11,433 bases of DNA from an uncultured Dorea sp. (GTDB lineage: Bacteria > Bacillota_A > Clostridia > Lachnospirales > Lachnospiraceae). A program made the position numbers and the translations under genes. A model generated the notes under the pieces. That model had not been told where the DNA came from. It was given only the letters and a program-made list of their open reading frames with translations, and searched no databases. The stretch covers positions 1-11,433 of the forward strand of contig CAOKJI010000022.1 of assembly GCA_948468495.1 (NCBI GenBank), given 5' to 3'. Numbering within the stretch: the stretch's first letter is position 1; every line of letters begins with the position of its first letter. Shown here piece by piece: positions 5,785 to 11,433 of the stretch.

Positions 5785-6463
5785 GCGTCAGAAAATAGAG
5801 TTAGCTGCGGCAATTTTGGTGCTCGCAGCGCTTGTCTTTATCAGTAGAACAATCAGTAAATATGTGGATAGCAGCCAGGTGAAGAACGAGAAAATGATTA
5901 TTGTTCTGGATCCGGGACATGGCGGCTCCGATCCGGGGAAAATAGGGGTCAATGATGTGGAAGAGAAGACGGTGAATCTTGAGATTGCCGGAATGGTACA
6001 AAAACTTCTGAAGAAAGAAAAGATAGAAGTGGTAATGACAAGAAAAGAGGATACCATGCTTACGGGGCAGGATGGTCAGTCCACGAAGGTAGGGGATATG
6101 AAAGCCAGAGTGGCGTTGATTAATGAAACGAAGCCGGCGCTTGCGGTCAGCATCCATCAGAACAGTTATCATCAGGAGGGAGTTAAGGGAGCTCAGGTCT
6201 TTTATTACAGCCATTCAGAGGATGGGAAAAAGGCTGCTGAATTGATGCAGAAGGCTCTGCTCAGTCTGAATCCGGATAATAACCGCAAAGCGAAGGCGAA
6301 CGATACCTATTATCTGCTGAAGAGGACGGAGCCTCCGACGATTATTGTAGAGTGCGGATTTTTAAGTAATTGGGAGGAAGCGGAACTTCTGAAGGATAAA
6401 GAATATCAGGAAAGTATAGCGGAAGCGATCGTGAAGGGAATCAAGGCATATATAGAAAAATAG
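5783..6463 (+). CDS. cwlD: CwlD, N-acetylmuramoyl-L-alanine amidase of spore cortex
   Basis: This 226-residue Amidase_3 enzyme has an N-terminal membrane segment (about 6-21) that acts as anchor or export signal. CwlD removes the peptide from muramic acid so that a deacetylase (PdaA) can form the muramic-delta-lactam recognised by germination lytic enzymes. Zinc ligands are His46 (DPGHGG), Glu61 (EEKTVNL) and His125 (SIHQN); the catalytic Glu190 is in IVECGFLSN. The stretch NRKAKANDTYYLLKRTEPP is CwlD-like, and the length is close to the roughly 237-residue Bacillus protein. The start is a TTG, supported by GGAGG 7 nt upstream and by the lack of a better start; the site is buried in a hairpin. 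No GerS or PdaA gene is nearby. A general amidase is the alternative, but CwlD fits best. Confidence 0.87.
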   Translation: MRQKIELAAAILVLAALVFISRTISKYVDSSQVKNEKMIIVLDPGHGGSDPGKIGVNDVEEKTVNLEIAGMVQKLLKKEKIEVVMTRKEDTMLTGQDGQSTKVGDMKARVALINETKPALAVSIHQNSYHQEGVKGAQVFYYSHSEDGKKAAELMQKALLSLNPDNNRKAKANDTYYLLKRTEPPTIIVECGFLSNWEEAELLKDKEYQESIAEAIVKGIKAYIEK

Positions 6464-6472
6464 TACGAAAAG

Positions 6473-6481
6473 TGGTATACT
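6473..6481 (+). promoter_or_regulatory. Possible extended -10 promoter
   Basis: TGG followed by TATACT (6476-6481) fits an extended -10 element (TGn-TATAAT) just after the cwlD stop. No convincing -35 is present. A start near 6488 would produce a leader that begins just before the structured element at 6502-6610 and runs into comEB. Confidence 0.4.
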
Positions 6482-6501
6482 TATCTGAGAAAAACGGTGT
6501 A

Positions 6502-6610
6502 CCAGACGTTGCTCCTTCCGGCCTAAGAACTGCGGTATAGCAGGCAAGGCGAGACAAAGATTCCAATGCACTAACTGCTAACGGAAACGAAGAAATGCGA
6601 GCGACGCTGG
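6502..6610 (+). ncRNA. Structured intergenic element upstream of comEB
   Basis: A 12-bp closing stem joins 6502-6514 (CCAGACGTTGCTC) with 6599-6610 (GAGCGACGCTGG), with one bulged A and one G-U pair. Inside are a CTGC/GCAG hairpin (6530-6533 with 6540-6543), GCCT/AGGC (6521-6524 with 6547-6550) and TTCC/GGAA (6561-6564 with 6583-6586), giving a multi-branched fold of about 109 nt. No open frame with a ribosome-binding site fits, and it is not followed by a T-run. I do not recognise it as a known riboswitch. It could be a leader RNA of comEB or a copy of an interspersed palindromic repeat. Confidence 0.45.
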
Positions 6611-6640
6611 AAGGCAGAGATGGCGGATGGAGGTACGAAA

Positions 6641-7129
6641 GTGGGATTGAAAAGAGAGGATTACATTAGCTGGGATGAGTATTTTATGGGGGTTGCAATG
6701 CTGTCGGCGGCCCGGTCGAAGGACCCGAATACTCAGGTGGGATGTTGTATCGTGAGTCAGGATAACAAGATTCTGTCTATGGGGTATAACGGATTCCCGA
6801 CGGGGTGTTCAGATGATCTGTTTCCATGGATTAGGGAAGATGCGGATGAATTGAAGACCAAGTATTTCTATACGGTACATAGTGAACTGAATGCGATTCT
6901 GAATTACAGGGGAGGGAGCTTAGAAGGAGCGAAGCTGTATGTGTCCTTATTCCCCTGTAATGAATGTGCGAAGGCGATTATCCAGAGCGGAATTAAAGAA
7001 GTAATTTATGACAGCAACAAGTATGACGGTACGCCGAGAGTGCAGGCATCCATGCGGATGTTTGACGCGGCGGGGGTGAATTATCACCGGTATCAGCGAA
7101 CCGGAAGGCGAATAGAGATTGAACTCTAA
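6641..7129 (+). CDS. comEB: Deoxycytidylate (dCMP) deaminase
   Basis: This cytosolic zinc deaminase converts dCMP to dUMP, the precursor for dTMP synthesis. The zinc site is clear: His80 and Glu82 in HSELNAIL, and Cys106 and Cys109 in PCNECAK. GYNGFPTGCSDD and RSKDPNTQVGCC are typical of the family. It has 162 residues from the GTG at 6641, which I chose because GGAGG (6629-6633) lies 7 nt upstream. An ATG at 6620 adds seven residues and has a weaker GGAAGG 5 nt before it. A TTG at 6647 would give the usual family N-terminus (KREDYISWDEYFMGVA) but is 13 nt from the site. The stop overlaps the stop of the convergent thi operon. Its terminator lies inside that neighbour. Confidence 0.9.
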   Translation: MGLKREDYISWDEYFMGVAMLSAARSKDPNTQVGCCIVSQDNKILSMGYNGFPTGCSDDLFPWIREDADELKTKYFYTVHSELNAILNYRGGSLEGAKLYVSLFPCNECAKAIIQSGIKEVIYDSNKYDGTPRVQASMRMFDAAGVNYHRYQRTGRRIEIEL

Positions 7130-7707
7130 ATGGAAAATGCGTTAGTCATGAAGCTGCTCATCATGCAGGCGCCTGCGGCGCCTGCTTCTTTTACGGAGGC
7201 GATATTTGCCGGGGAAATGCCGCCGATGGCGTATACCGGAACAGGTACGCTAGCGCAAAGGTCTTTCAGGAAGGGGATTCCTCTTCCGGGAAGACCTTTT
7301 TTGCAGTCAGTGTCAAAGATATGGCCTGCTGTGACGCAGGAAGCGCCAAGCTGTACCGCAGACAGCGCGTCTTCCATCGAATGGCAGGAAGCGCCGATTA
7401 TGTCAAATGCCGCCTTTTCCCCATCAGTAAGCGCGCCCAGGACAGGAAGCGGCAGATGGATGCGGCGACAGCCAAGGCGGATGGCAATTTGGTAGAAATT
7501 ATGCAGGATACAGGGGGTGTCGTACCTCTGACAGATTTCCAAAACTTGTTTTGCCAGAAGGGCGTAATCCGCTTCACTTAAATCCTTCTCCCTGAGGATA
7601 ATTCCTGCCGGATGGGAGGAAGCGATTTCTTCTATACGGGTCAGAAAGTCGGTGTTACATAATTTCCGGCTGGTTACACATATAATATCAAACATAGAGG
7701 TAATCAT
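7126..7707 (-). CDS. tenI: ThiE/TenI-family protein, TenI-like (thiazole tautomerase)
   Basis: This 193-residue TIM-barrel protein is the last gene of the thi operon. The family includes ThiE, which joins thiazole and pyrimidine phosphates, and TenI, which aromatises the thiazole product of ThiG. Residues 128-138 read GHIFDTDCKKG, as in TenI, with the proposed catalytic His129; ThiE has a GPxxPTxTK-type loop there. The ThiE metal-binding aspartates are absent: the NDD-type segment is LHNFYQIA and the GQDD-type segment is HLPLPVL. The phosphate-binding IGGI (161-164) is kept. Databases may label it thiamine phosphate synthase; I favour TenI with moderate confidence. ATG 7707 overlaps the thiH end by 20 nt and has no clear ribosome-binding site, so translation is probably coupled; ATG 7695 is an alternative. 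Confidence 0.75.
   Translation of the reverse strand: MITSMFDIICVTSRKLCNTDFLTRIEEIASSHPAGIILREKDLSEADYALLAKQVLEICQRYDTPCILHNFYQIAIRLGCRRIHLPLPVLGALTDGEKAAFDIIGASCHSMEDALSAVQLGASCVTAGHIFDTDCKKGLPGRGIPFLKDLCASVPVPVYAIGGISPANIASVKEAGAAGACMMSSFMTNAFSI
7165..7192 (+). terminator. Terminator for comEB, inside the opposite tenI-like gene
   Basis: GCAGGCGCC (7165-7173), a 3-nt loop and GGCGCCTGC (7177-7185) form a perfect 9-bp GC-rich stem followed by TTCTTTT (7186-7192). It lies 36 nt after the comEB stop and inside the last codons of the opposing gene, where it encodes an AGAAGAC stretch. Confidence 0.75.
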
Positions 7708-8980
7708 TTAGAACCGGCTGCAGGCCTTCTTCCGTTATATCCCGATACATGGTATCAAGGCTCCGGTTGTCGTCGATTTCAAACTGCTCGTCTCCCTGCG
7801 CGCCGTCTGTCTCCTTTCCTGTGTATTTGCTTTCGTGGTCGCCGATGCCGGTGGATACTCCGGCCGAAACTTTCGTTGCGGCAATTTTTATCATACCGTT
7901 GCGAAAACGGGCGCTTTCTCTGGAGGATACGGTAATTCCGACAAAAGGCAGGAAAATGCGATAAGCGCATAGAACCTGACAAAGCTGTTTTTCGTGTACG
8001 TCCAGAGGATTGATTTTATCATTATTTATAATGGGCCGAAGTCTGGGACAGGACAGGGACATCTCGGCATGCGGGTATTTGCGCTGCAGATAATACACAT
8101 GCAGCGCGCTTGCAAGAGCGTCCTTTCTGAAATCAGACAGGCCCAGAAGAGCGGAAAAGGCGACGCCCCGCATACCGCCCATCAGCGCTCGTTCCTGGGC
8201 GTCGAACCGGTAAGGCCATACCCGTTTATGACCTAGAAGATGAAGAGATTCGTATTTGTCCGTATCATAAGTCTCCTGGAAAACGGTAACATAGTCGGCA
8301 CCGCATTTGTGGAGATAACGGTATTCGTCCGTATTAACTGGGTAAATCTCAAGTCCGACCATGCGGAAATAGCTGCGGGCGAGCTTGCATGCTTCGCCAT
8401 TGTATGCGTCGTCGCTTTTGCTCCGGCTCTCTACGGTAAGAATCAGGATTTCCTCCATTCCGCTGTCGGCAATCAATTTCATTTCATGTTCAATCTGTTC
8501 CAGAGTAAGTTTCATCCGTTTGATATGGTTATAGCAGTTAAAGCCGCAGTATACGCAGTAATTTTCGCAATAATTGGCAATGTATAAGGGCGTAAAAAGG
8601 TAAACGGTATTCCCGAAATGCCTGCTGGTTTCTAATCTGGCCCGCTGGGCCATCTGCTCCAGAAAAGGGTCGGCGGCAGGAGACAAAAGAGCCTTGAAGT
8701 CTTCAATGGTACAGGTGCGGCGTTCGAGAGCGGCTCTCACGTCTTTGGCGGAATATTTGGAATAATCATAACGATTCATCTCCGACATAACGGTGCGGCA
8801 GACGTCGGATTCAATCTGCTCCATACCGGGCAGATATTCCATGTGGTTCTTTCTTGCAGCAGGGTCTGTTTCCAGCCGGTGCTTTTTCTCAAGGGCCTGC
8901 GGGGACAGGTATTCTGAATCAATGAAAAAATGGTTATGATTCGATGCGGTTTCTGTATTTGCTGATTCTGTATATTTCAT
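7688..8980 (-). CDS. thiH: 2-iminoacetate synthase ThiH
   Basis: This 430-residue radical-SAM enzyme splits tyrosine into p-cresol and 2-iminoacetate (dehydroglycine), the C-N unit of the thiazole ring used by ThiG. The 4Fe-4S cluster motif is NYCENYCVYCGF, with Cys138, Cys142 and Cys145 in the CxxxCxxC spacing. Later family segments are present, including FQETYDTDKYESLH and GFNCYNHIKR, and a C-terminal region near 366-380 (IAATKVSAGVSTGIG). The first 25 residues are polar and poorly conserved in appearance. ATG 8980 has GGGAGG 7 nt upstream. It follows thiG after 94 nt that hold a 14-bp tandem duplication, and overlaps the start of the next gene. The oxygen-sensitive route fits an anaerobe. 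Confidence 0.94.
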   Translation of the reverse strand: MKYTESANTETASNHNHFFIDSEYLSPQALEKKHRLETDPAARKNHMEYLPGMEQIESDVCRTVMSEMNRYDYSKYSAKDVRAALERRTCTIEDFKALLSPAADPFLEQMAQRARLETSRHFGNTVYLFTPLYIANYCENYCVYCGFNCYNHIKRMKLTLEQIEHEMKLIADSGMEEILILTVESRSKSDDAYNGEACKLARSYFRMVGLEIYPVNTDEYRYLHKCGADYVTVFQETYDTDKYESLHLLGHKRVWPYRFDAQERALMGGMRGVAFSALLGLSDFRKDALASALHVYYLQRKYPHAEMSLSCPRLRPIINNDKINPLDVHEKQLCQVLCAYRIFLPFVGITVSSRESARFRNGMIKIAATKVSAGVSTGIGDHESKYTGKETDGAQGDEQFEIDDNRSLDTMYRDITEEGLQPVLNDYLYV

Positions 8981-8995
8981 CGTAGTTCCTCCCAG

Positions 8996-9023
8996 ATTAG
9001 AAATTCATTATTAGAAATTCATT
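8996..9023. repeat. Perfect 14-bp tandem duplication
   Basis: ATTAGAAATTCATT occurs twice back to back (8996-9009 and 9010-9023) in the thiG-thiH gap. The second copy is identical, so the event looks recent or is maintained. It does not touch the thiH ribosome-binding site at 8988-8992. Confidence 0.9.
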
Positions 9024-9074
9024 CGTGACCGTTCAGCTTATGGCCGTACTGCTGCTTTTTGTTCTCTGAATATA

Positions 9075-9845
9075 TCAATCCCGCAGAAATCCAATCAGTG
9101 GGTCGGATGAAGAAGCTCCGCGGGTCAGGACTCTTCCGAGACCTGCCAGATAAGCGCTTCGGCCTGCTTCGATTGCCTGACGAAAAGCGGCGGCCATCAG
9201 GGGCAGATCTCCGGCGGTGGCGAGAGCGGTATTGGCCATAACGGCGGCCGCACCCATTTCCATCGCCCTGCAAGCCTGGGAAGGACTGCCGATACCGGCG
9301 TCTACGATAATTGGAAGATCAATTTCGTCTATGAGAATCTGAATAAAATCTCCGGCAGCTAAGCCTCTGTTGGAGCCGATGGGAGCCGCAAGCGGCATGA
9401 CCGCGGCCGCGCCCGCATTGACAAGGTCTCTTGCAACATTCAAATCCGGATACATATAGGGCATTACGATGAAATCTTCTCTGGCAAGAATCTCGGTTGC
9501 GCGGATGGTCTCCTGATTATCAGGGAAGAGATATTTGAAATCCCGCATAATCTCGATTTTGATAAAATCTCCGCAGCCAAGTTCTCTGGCAAGTCTTGCA
9601 ATGCGTACGGCTTCCTCGGCAGTTCTTGCGCCGCTGGTATTCGGGAGCAGGGTAACGCCCTCCGGAATGAAGTCCAGAATATTCTCCTGCTCTCTGGTAT
9701 TGGCGCGGCGAACGGCGAGGGTGATAATCTCTGCGCCCGCGTCTTTTACGGCGGCTTCAATCAGTTTCAGAGAATATTTACCAGAACCGAGAATAAAGCG
9801 GGATTGAAATTCATGGCCGCCAATATTGAGTATATCATTATGCAT
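9075..9845 (-). CDS. thiG: Thiazole synthase ThiG
   Basis: This 256-residue TIM-barrel enzyme forms the thiazole phosphate carboxylate from deoxyxylulose 5-phosphate, 2-iminoacetate from ThiH and sulfur from ThiS thiocarboxylate. The Schiff-base lysine is Lys96 in DFIKIEIM. Other hallmarks are [10 protein letters not shown] (15-24), [14 protein letters not shown] (67-80), [12 protein letters not shown] (151-162) and [11 protein letters not shown] (181-191). The length is normal for the family. ATG 9845 is supported by AAGGAG 8 nt upstream. It follows thiF after 29 nt with no terminator, in one operon under the TPP riboswitch. Confidence 0.96.
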   Translation of the reverse strand: MHNDILNIGGHEFQSRFILGSGKYSLKLIEAAVKDAGAEIITLAVRRANTREQENILDFIPEGVTLLPNTSGARTAEEAVRIARLARELGCGDFIKIEIMRDFKYLFPDNQETIRATEILAREDFIVMPYMYPDLNVARDLVNAGAAAVMPLAAPIGSNRGLAAGDFIQILIDEIDLPIIVDAGIGSPSQACRAMEMGAAAVMANTALATAGDLPLMAAAFRQAIEAGRSAYLAGLGRVLTRGASSSDPLIGFLRD

Positions 9846-9874
9846 AGTCGTTCTCCTTTTTTGTTAAATAGTTA

Positions 9875-10513
9875 TCAGGCTTCAAATTCGTTAGCCAGGA
9901 TGCGCAGCGCCATCAGCGCCTGGTGGGATGCGCAGAGCGCGACCCGCGGAGCCATGAGCCCGGGGCAGTCCTTAACGTCGCTGGATTGGTCGCCGCACAG
10001 ATAAAAATGGCTGGTAATCCGGCGGGTCTGAATGGTGTTGGCGCTGCCAAGGCCTGCCATGCCGGAGGCGGCAATAAGGTACTTATCCGGCAGCAGTTCT
10101 AATACTGCGTTGGTGAGCATGGACTTTGCTTCTGGCTGATCGAAGGCTTCGCAGATAATGTCGGCAGAGGATAGAAGCCTTCTGACGTCATCTTCATCTA
10201 TGATGCGGGTAGTGTGTGTCTCAAGTTCTATGTATGGAGAGATTTCCAGCAGGTTTTGGGAAAGCGCCTGCGTCTTATCGAGCCCTATCTGGGACGCTTT
10301 GTATTGCTGACGGTGAAGATTCGAGACGTCCACCTGGTCGAAGTCAATAAGAATCAGTTTCCCGACGCCTGCCCGGGCAAGGGAAACAGCAATATTCGAG
10401 CCCAGCCCCCCAAGGCCGCAGACGGCGATAACCGCCGCTGAAAAACGGGCGTGCAAAGCTTCGCCATGATGCATCTTTAAAGCCTGATTAAATTCTCTTT
10501 TAGAAGGAATCAT
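9875..10513 (-). CDS. thiF: ThiS adenylyltransferase ThiF
   Basis: This 212-residue E1-like enzyme adenylates the C-terminal glycine of ThiS so that it can receive sulfur. The nucleotide-binding loop is GLGGLGS (33-39), followed by Asp57 in LIDFDQVDVSNLHRQQY, with the NLxRQ motif near 65-69. The segment CPGLMAPRV (183-191) is typical of this short ThiF group. It is shorter than the roughly 250-residue E. coli ThiF and lacks the paired CxxC zinc motifs, which is usual for the anaerobic short form. I chose ATG 10513, one nucleotide after the thiS stop, because GGGAGG lies 8 nt before it; the TTG at 10531 lies upstream of that site. Translation is coupled to thiS. Confidence 0.93.
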   Translation of the reverse strand: MIPSKREFNQALKMHHGEALHARFSAAVIAVCGLGGLGSNIAVSLARAGVGKLILIDFDQVDVSNLHRQQYKASQIGLDKTQALSQNLLEISPYIELETHTTRIIDEDDVRRLLSSADIICEAFDQPEAKSMLTNAVLELLPDKYLIAASGMAGLGSANTIQTRRITSHFYLCGDQSSDVKDCPGLMAPRVALCASHQALMALRILANEFEA

Positions 10514-10514
10514 C

Positions 10515-10709
10515 TTAACCGCCTCCCACAAAGCTGACGACTTCTAGCGTATCGCCGTTAGCAAGAATCGTTACTTCATATTGCGCTTTTGGTACAATTA
10601 AGCCGTTTCGTTCTACGGCGATTCTGGCGCAATCATATCCGGCTGTGTCCAGATAATCGGCCAGGGATGTTCCGGCAATCGCTAAGGATGTCCCGTTGAT
10701 TTTTACCAT
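10515..10709 (-). CDS. thiS: Sulfur carrier protein ThiS
   Basis: This 64-residue ubiquitin-fold protein ends in ...VVSFVGGG. The terminal Gly-Gly is adenylated by ThiF and converted to a thiocarboxylate that gives sulfur to Thi[11 protein letters not shown], the helix [12 protein letters not shown] and [24 protein letters not shown] match the family. ATG 10709 has GGGAGG 7 nt upstream. It is the first gene after the TPP riboswitch terminator. The codons for its C-terminal glycines double as the ribosome-binding site of thiF. Confidence 0.93.
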   Translation of the reverse strand: MVKINGTSLAIAGTSLADYLDTAGYDCARIAVERNGLIVPKAQYEVTILANGDTLEVVSFVGGG

Positions 10710-10728
10710 AGTGTTCCTCCCGATAATA

Positions 10729-10760
10729 CAAAACGGGAGATGCCTGAACTGGCATCTCCC
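10729..10760 (-). terminator. Riboswitch-controlled terminator before thiS
   Basis: On the minus strand a perfect 10-bp stem (10751-10760 with 10735-10744, GGGAGATGCC/GGCATCTCCC) with a 6-nt loop is followed by GTTTTG. It lies between the TPP aptamer and thiS, the standard place for ligand-induced premature termination. Confidence 0.85.
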
Positions 10761-10789
10761 ATCTGCTATACGATTCCCGCTATAAATAT

Positions 10790-10884
10790 CATATCGGTAT
10801 TCCCTACGTTGGCATTATCCAAATCAGGTCAGCGGTCGAAGGGCGACACCTTCCTCTCAGCCTGTCTCACAAGCTCCCGTCTCA
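10790..10884 (-). promoter_or_regulatory. TPP riboswitch (THI element)
   Basis: The conserved parts of the TPP aptamer appear in order on the minus strand: GGGAGC (near 10873-10878), GCTGAGAGG with the core CTGAGA at 10855-10860, ACCTGAT (10823-10829), GGATAATGCC (10811-10820) and CGTAGGGA (10801-10808). TPP binding should favour the downstream terminator and shut off the operon when thiamine pyrophosphate is plentiful. The exact ends of the outer stem are approximate. Confidence 0.93.
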
Positions 10885-10901
10885 TTTTCTTCTGTATCTT
10901 A

Positions 10902-10930
10902 ATTCTATATTCATTTTTGCCAAAAGTCAA
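10902..10930 (-). promoter_or_regulatory. thi operon promoter
   Basis: On the minus strand there is TTGACT (10925-10930), a 17-nt spacer and TAGAAT (10902-10907), 10 of 12 consensus positions. The start would be near 10895, just before the riboswitch. Confidence 0.78.
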
Positions 10931-11022
10931 CACTTGGATTAGGAGTTTGAGGATGTAACCTGAACATAAAAGAGAGACTGAATGAATATATGTATAAAAA
11001 GGACAAAGAGGAGTGAAAGGAT

Positions 11023-11232
11023 ATGTCGGAAGAGAGACCGGGGATTATTGTAAACTTTTTGGTTCGAGCGGTTATAGGGATGGCTTTAATTTTCTTTGTA
11101 AATGAATTTCTTTCTTCTCGTGGAATAAATACAGCCGTTGGGTTAAATGCTGTAACTTTTTTGACAACCGGAACCCTTGGTATTCCTGGGGTTGCGTTAC
11201 TTTACGGAATTGTTTTCTATCGGATTTTGTGA
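11023..11232 (+). CDS. bofA: Pro-sigma-K processing regulator BofA
   Basis: This 69-residue membrane protein has two hydrophobic segments (about 8-28 and 45-68). In sporulating Firmicutes BofA sits in the outer forespore membrane and holds the SpoIVFB protease inactive until the forespore signals, delaying sigma-K activation. The C-terminal signature GLNAVTFLTTGTLGIPGVALLYGI is strongly BofA-like, and the length is slightly below the Bacillus protein (about 87). AGGAG (11009-11013) lies 9 nt before the ATG. I could not find a convincing promoter in the 90 nt between it and the divergent thi promoter; a sporulation sigma-E promoter would be expected. No clear terminator follows. Confidence 0.88.
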   Translation: MSEERPGIIVNFLVRAVIGMALIFFVNEFLSSRGINTAVGLNAVTFLTTGTLGIPGVALLYGIVFYRIL

Positions 11233-11268
11233 AAAGTATACAAAGTTTACATAGTTTTAAAAAATGTA

Positions 11269-11308
11269 TGGACATTTGTACGATGTGATAATATAATACA
11301 TCGTACAA
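11269..11308 (+). promoter_or_regulatory. Promoter with palindromic operator-like site
   Basis: TGGACA (11269-11274), a 17-nt spacer and TATAAT (11292-11297) form a near-consensus promoter. A perfect 11-bp inverted repeat, TTGTACGATGT (11276-11286) and ACATCGTACAA (11298-11308), surrounds the -10, with 11 nt between the arms. A dimeric repressor bound here would block RNA polymerase. There is no T-run, so it is not a terminator for bofA. The gene it controls lies beyond the window. Confidence 0.65.
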
Positions 11309-11433
11309 GTTTCCATAACTTGTGTCTGATAAGTTGAATCTAGTTGAAAATCTGAGTATGTTTCGTAATTCAGATCATATCGGTCGCGAATTCAAAACAG
11401 AAAAACTGAAAATCAGTACGGTAGAAGAAAGGG
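11309..11433 (+). other. Leader region of a gene beyond the right edge
   Basis: This is sequence downstream of the promoter at 11269-11297, with no start codon placed well behind a ribosome-binding site before the window ends. It contains only weak stems, AACTT/AAGTT and ACTGA-aaa-TCAGT (near 11405-11417). The closing purine-rich stretch at 11425-11433 could be a ribosome-binding site for a gene starting just outside. Confidence 0.35.

Noticed and set aside
6502..6610. Miniature transposon (MITE) with terminal inverted repeats
   Set aside because: The arms form an imperfect stem, and no target-site duplication flanks them. It is kept only as a structured element of unknown kind.
8240..8587. 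115-residue hydrophobic-looking plus-strand frame
   Set aside because: It lies antisense to the conserved radical-SAM region of thiH. Its hydrophobicity follows from the opposite strand's codons, and it has no ribosome-binding site.

Overview
The window looks like chromosomal DNA from a spore-forming member of the Clostridia, most likely a Lachnospiraceae-type gut bacterium. The reasons are strong Firmicute promoters and ribosome-binding sites, sporulation genes (bofA, cwlD), MecA, a TPP-riboswitch-controlled thiSFGH operon, and moderate GC content. I saw no phage, insertion sequence, CRISPR array, tRNA or rRNA. The assignment rests on gene content and style only.

Left part (1-3550): a secreted SH3b plus NlpC/P60 cell-wall hydrolase (452-1387) has a consensus sigma-A promoter. 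Just downstream of that promoter lies an exact match to the WalR (YycF) direct-repeat box. It is followed by a terminator, an AT-rich spacer with three TTATCAACA boxes, and a 70-residue DUF1858 redox-disulfide protein (1846-2058). Next come about 240 bp of degenerate hairpin repeats built around five GTATAC boxes, and then a long rod-like stem-loop (2329-2435). That stem-loop abuts the 3' end of mecA, which is on the minus strand (2438-3169).

Middle part (3550-7130), plus strand: an unrecognised 74-residue protein; a membrane-anchored GH18 glycosidase with an SH3-like domain and a Spo0A-box-like site next to its promoter; cwlD, the amidase for cortex muramic-lactam, whose ribosome-binding site lies inside a 23-bp hairpin; a structured intergenic element; and comEB (dCMP deaminase). 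The GH18 enzyme and CwlD together suggest cortex or spore peptidoglycan work.

Right part (7126-10930), minus strand: promoter, TPP riboswitch, terminator, then thiS-thiF-thiG-thiH and a ThiE/TenI-family gene. This is the thiazole branch of thiamine synthesis. The last gene lacks the ThiE metal-binding aspartates and carries the TenI-type GHxFxTDCKKG motif, so it is more likely a thiazole tautomerase than thiamine phosphate synthase. The operon converges on comEB with overlapping stop codons. The only clear terminator for comEB lies inside the thi operon's last gene.

Right edge: bofA (pro-sigma-K processing regulator) runs rightward, divergent from the thi operon. It is followed by a strong promoter whose -10 box sits between the arms of a perfect 11-bp palindrome, an operator-like arrangement for a gene beyond the window.
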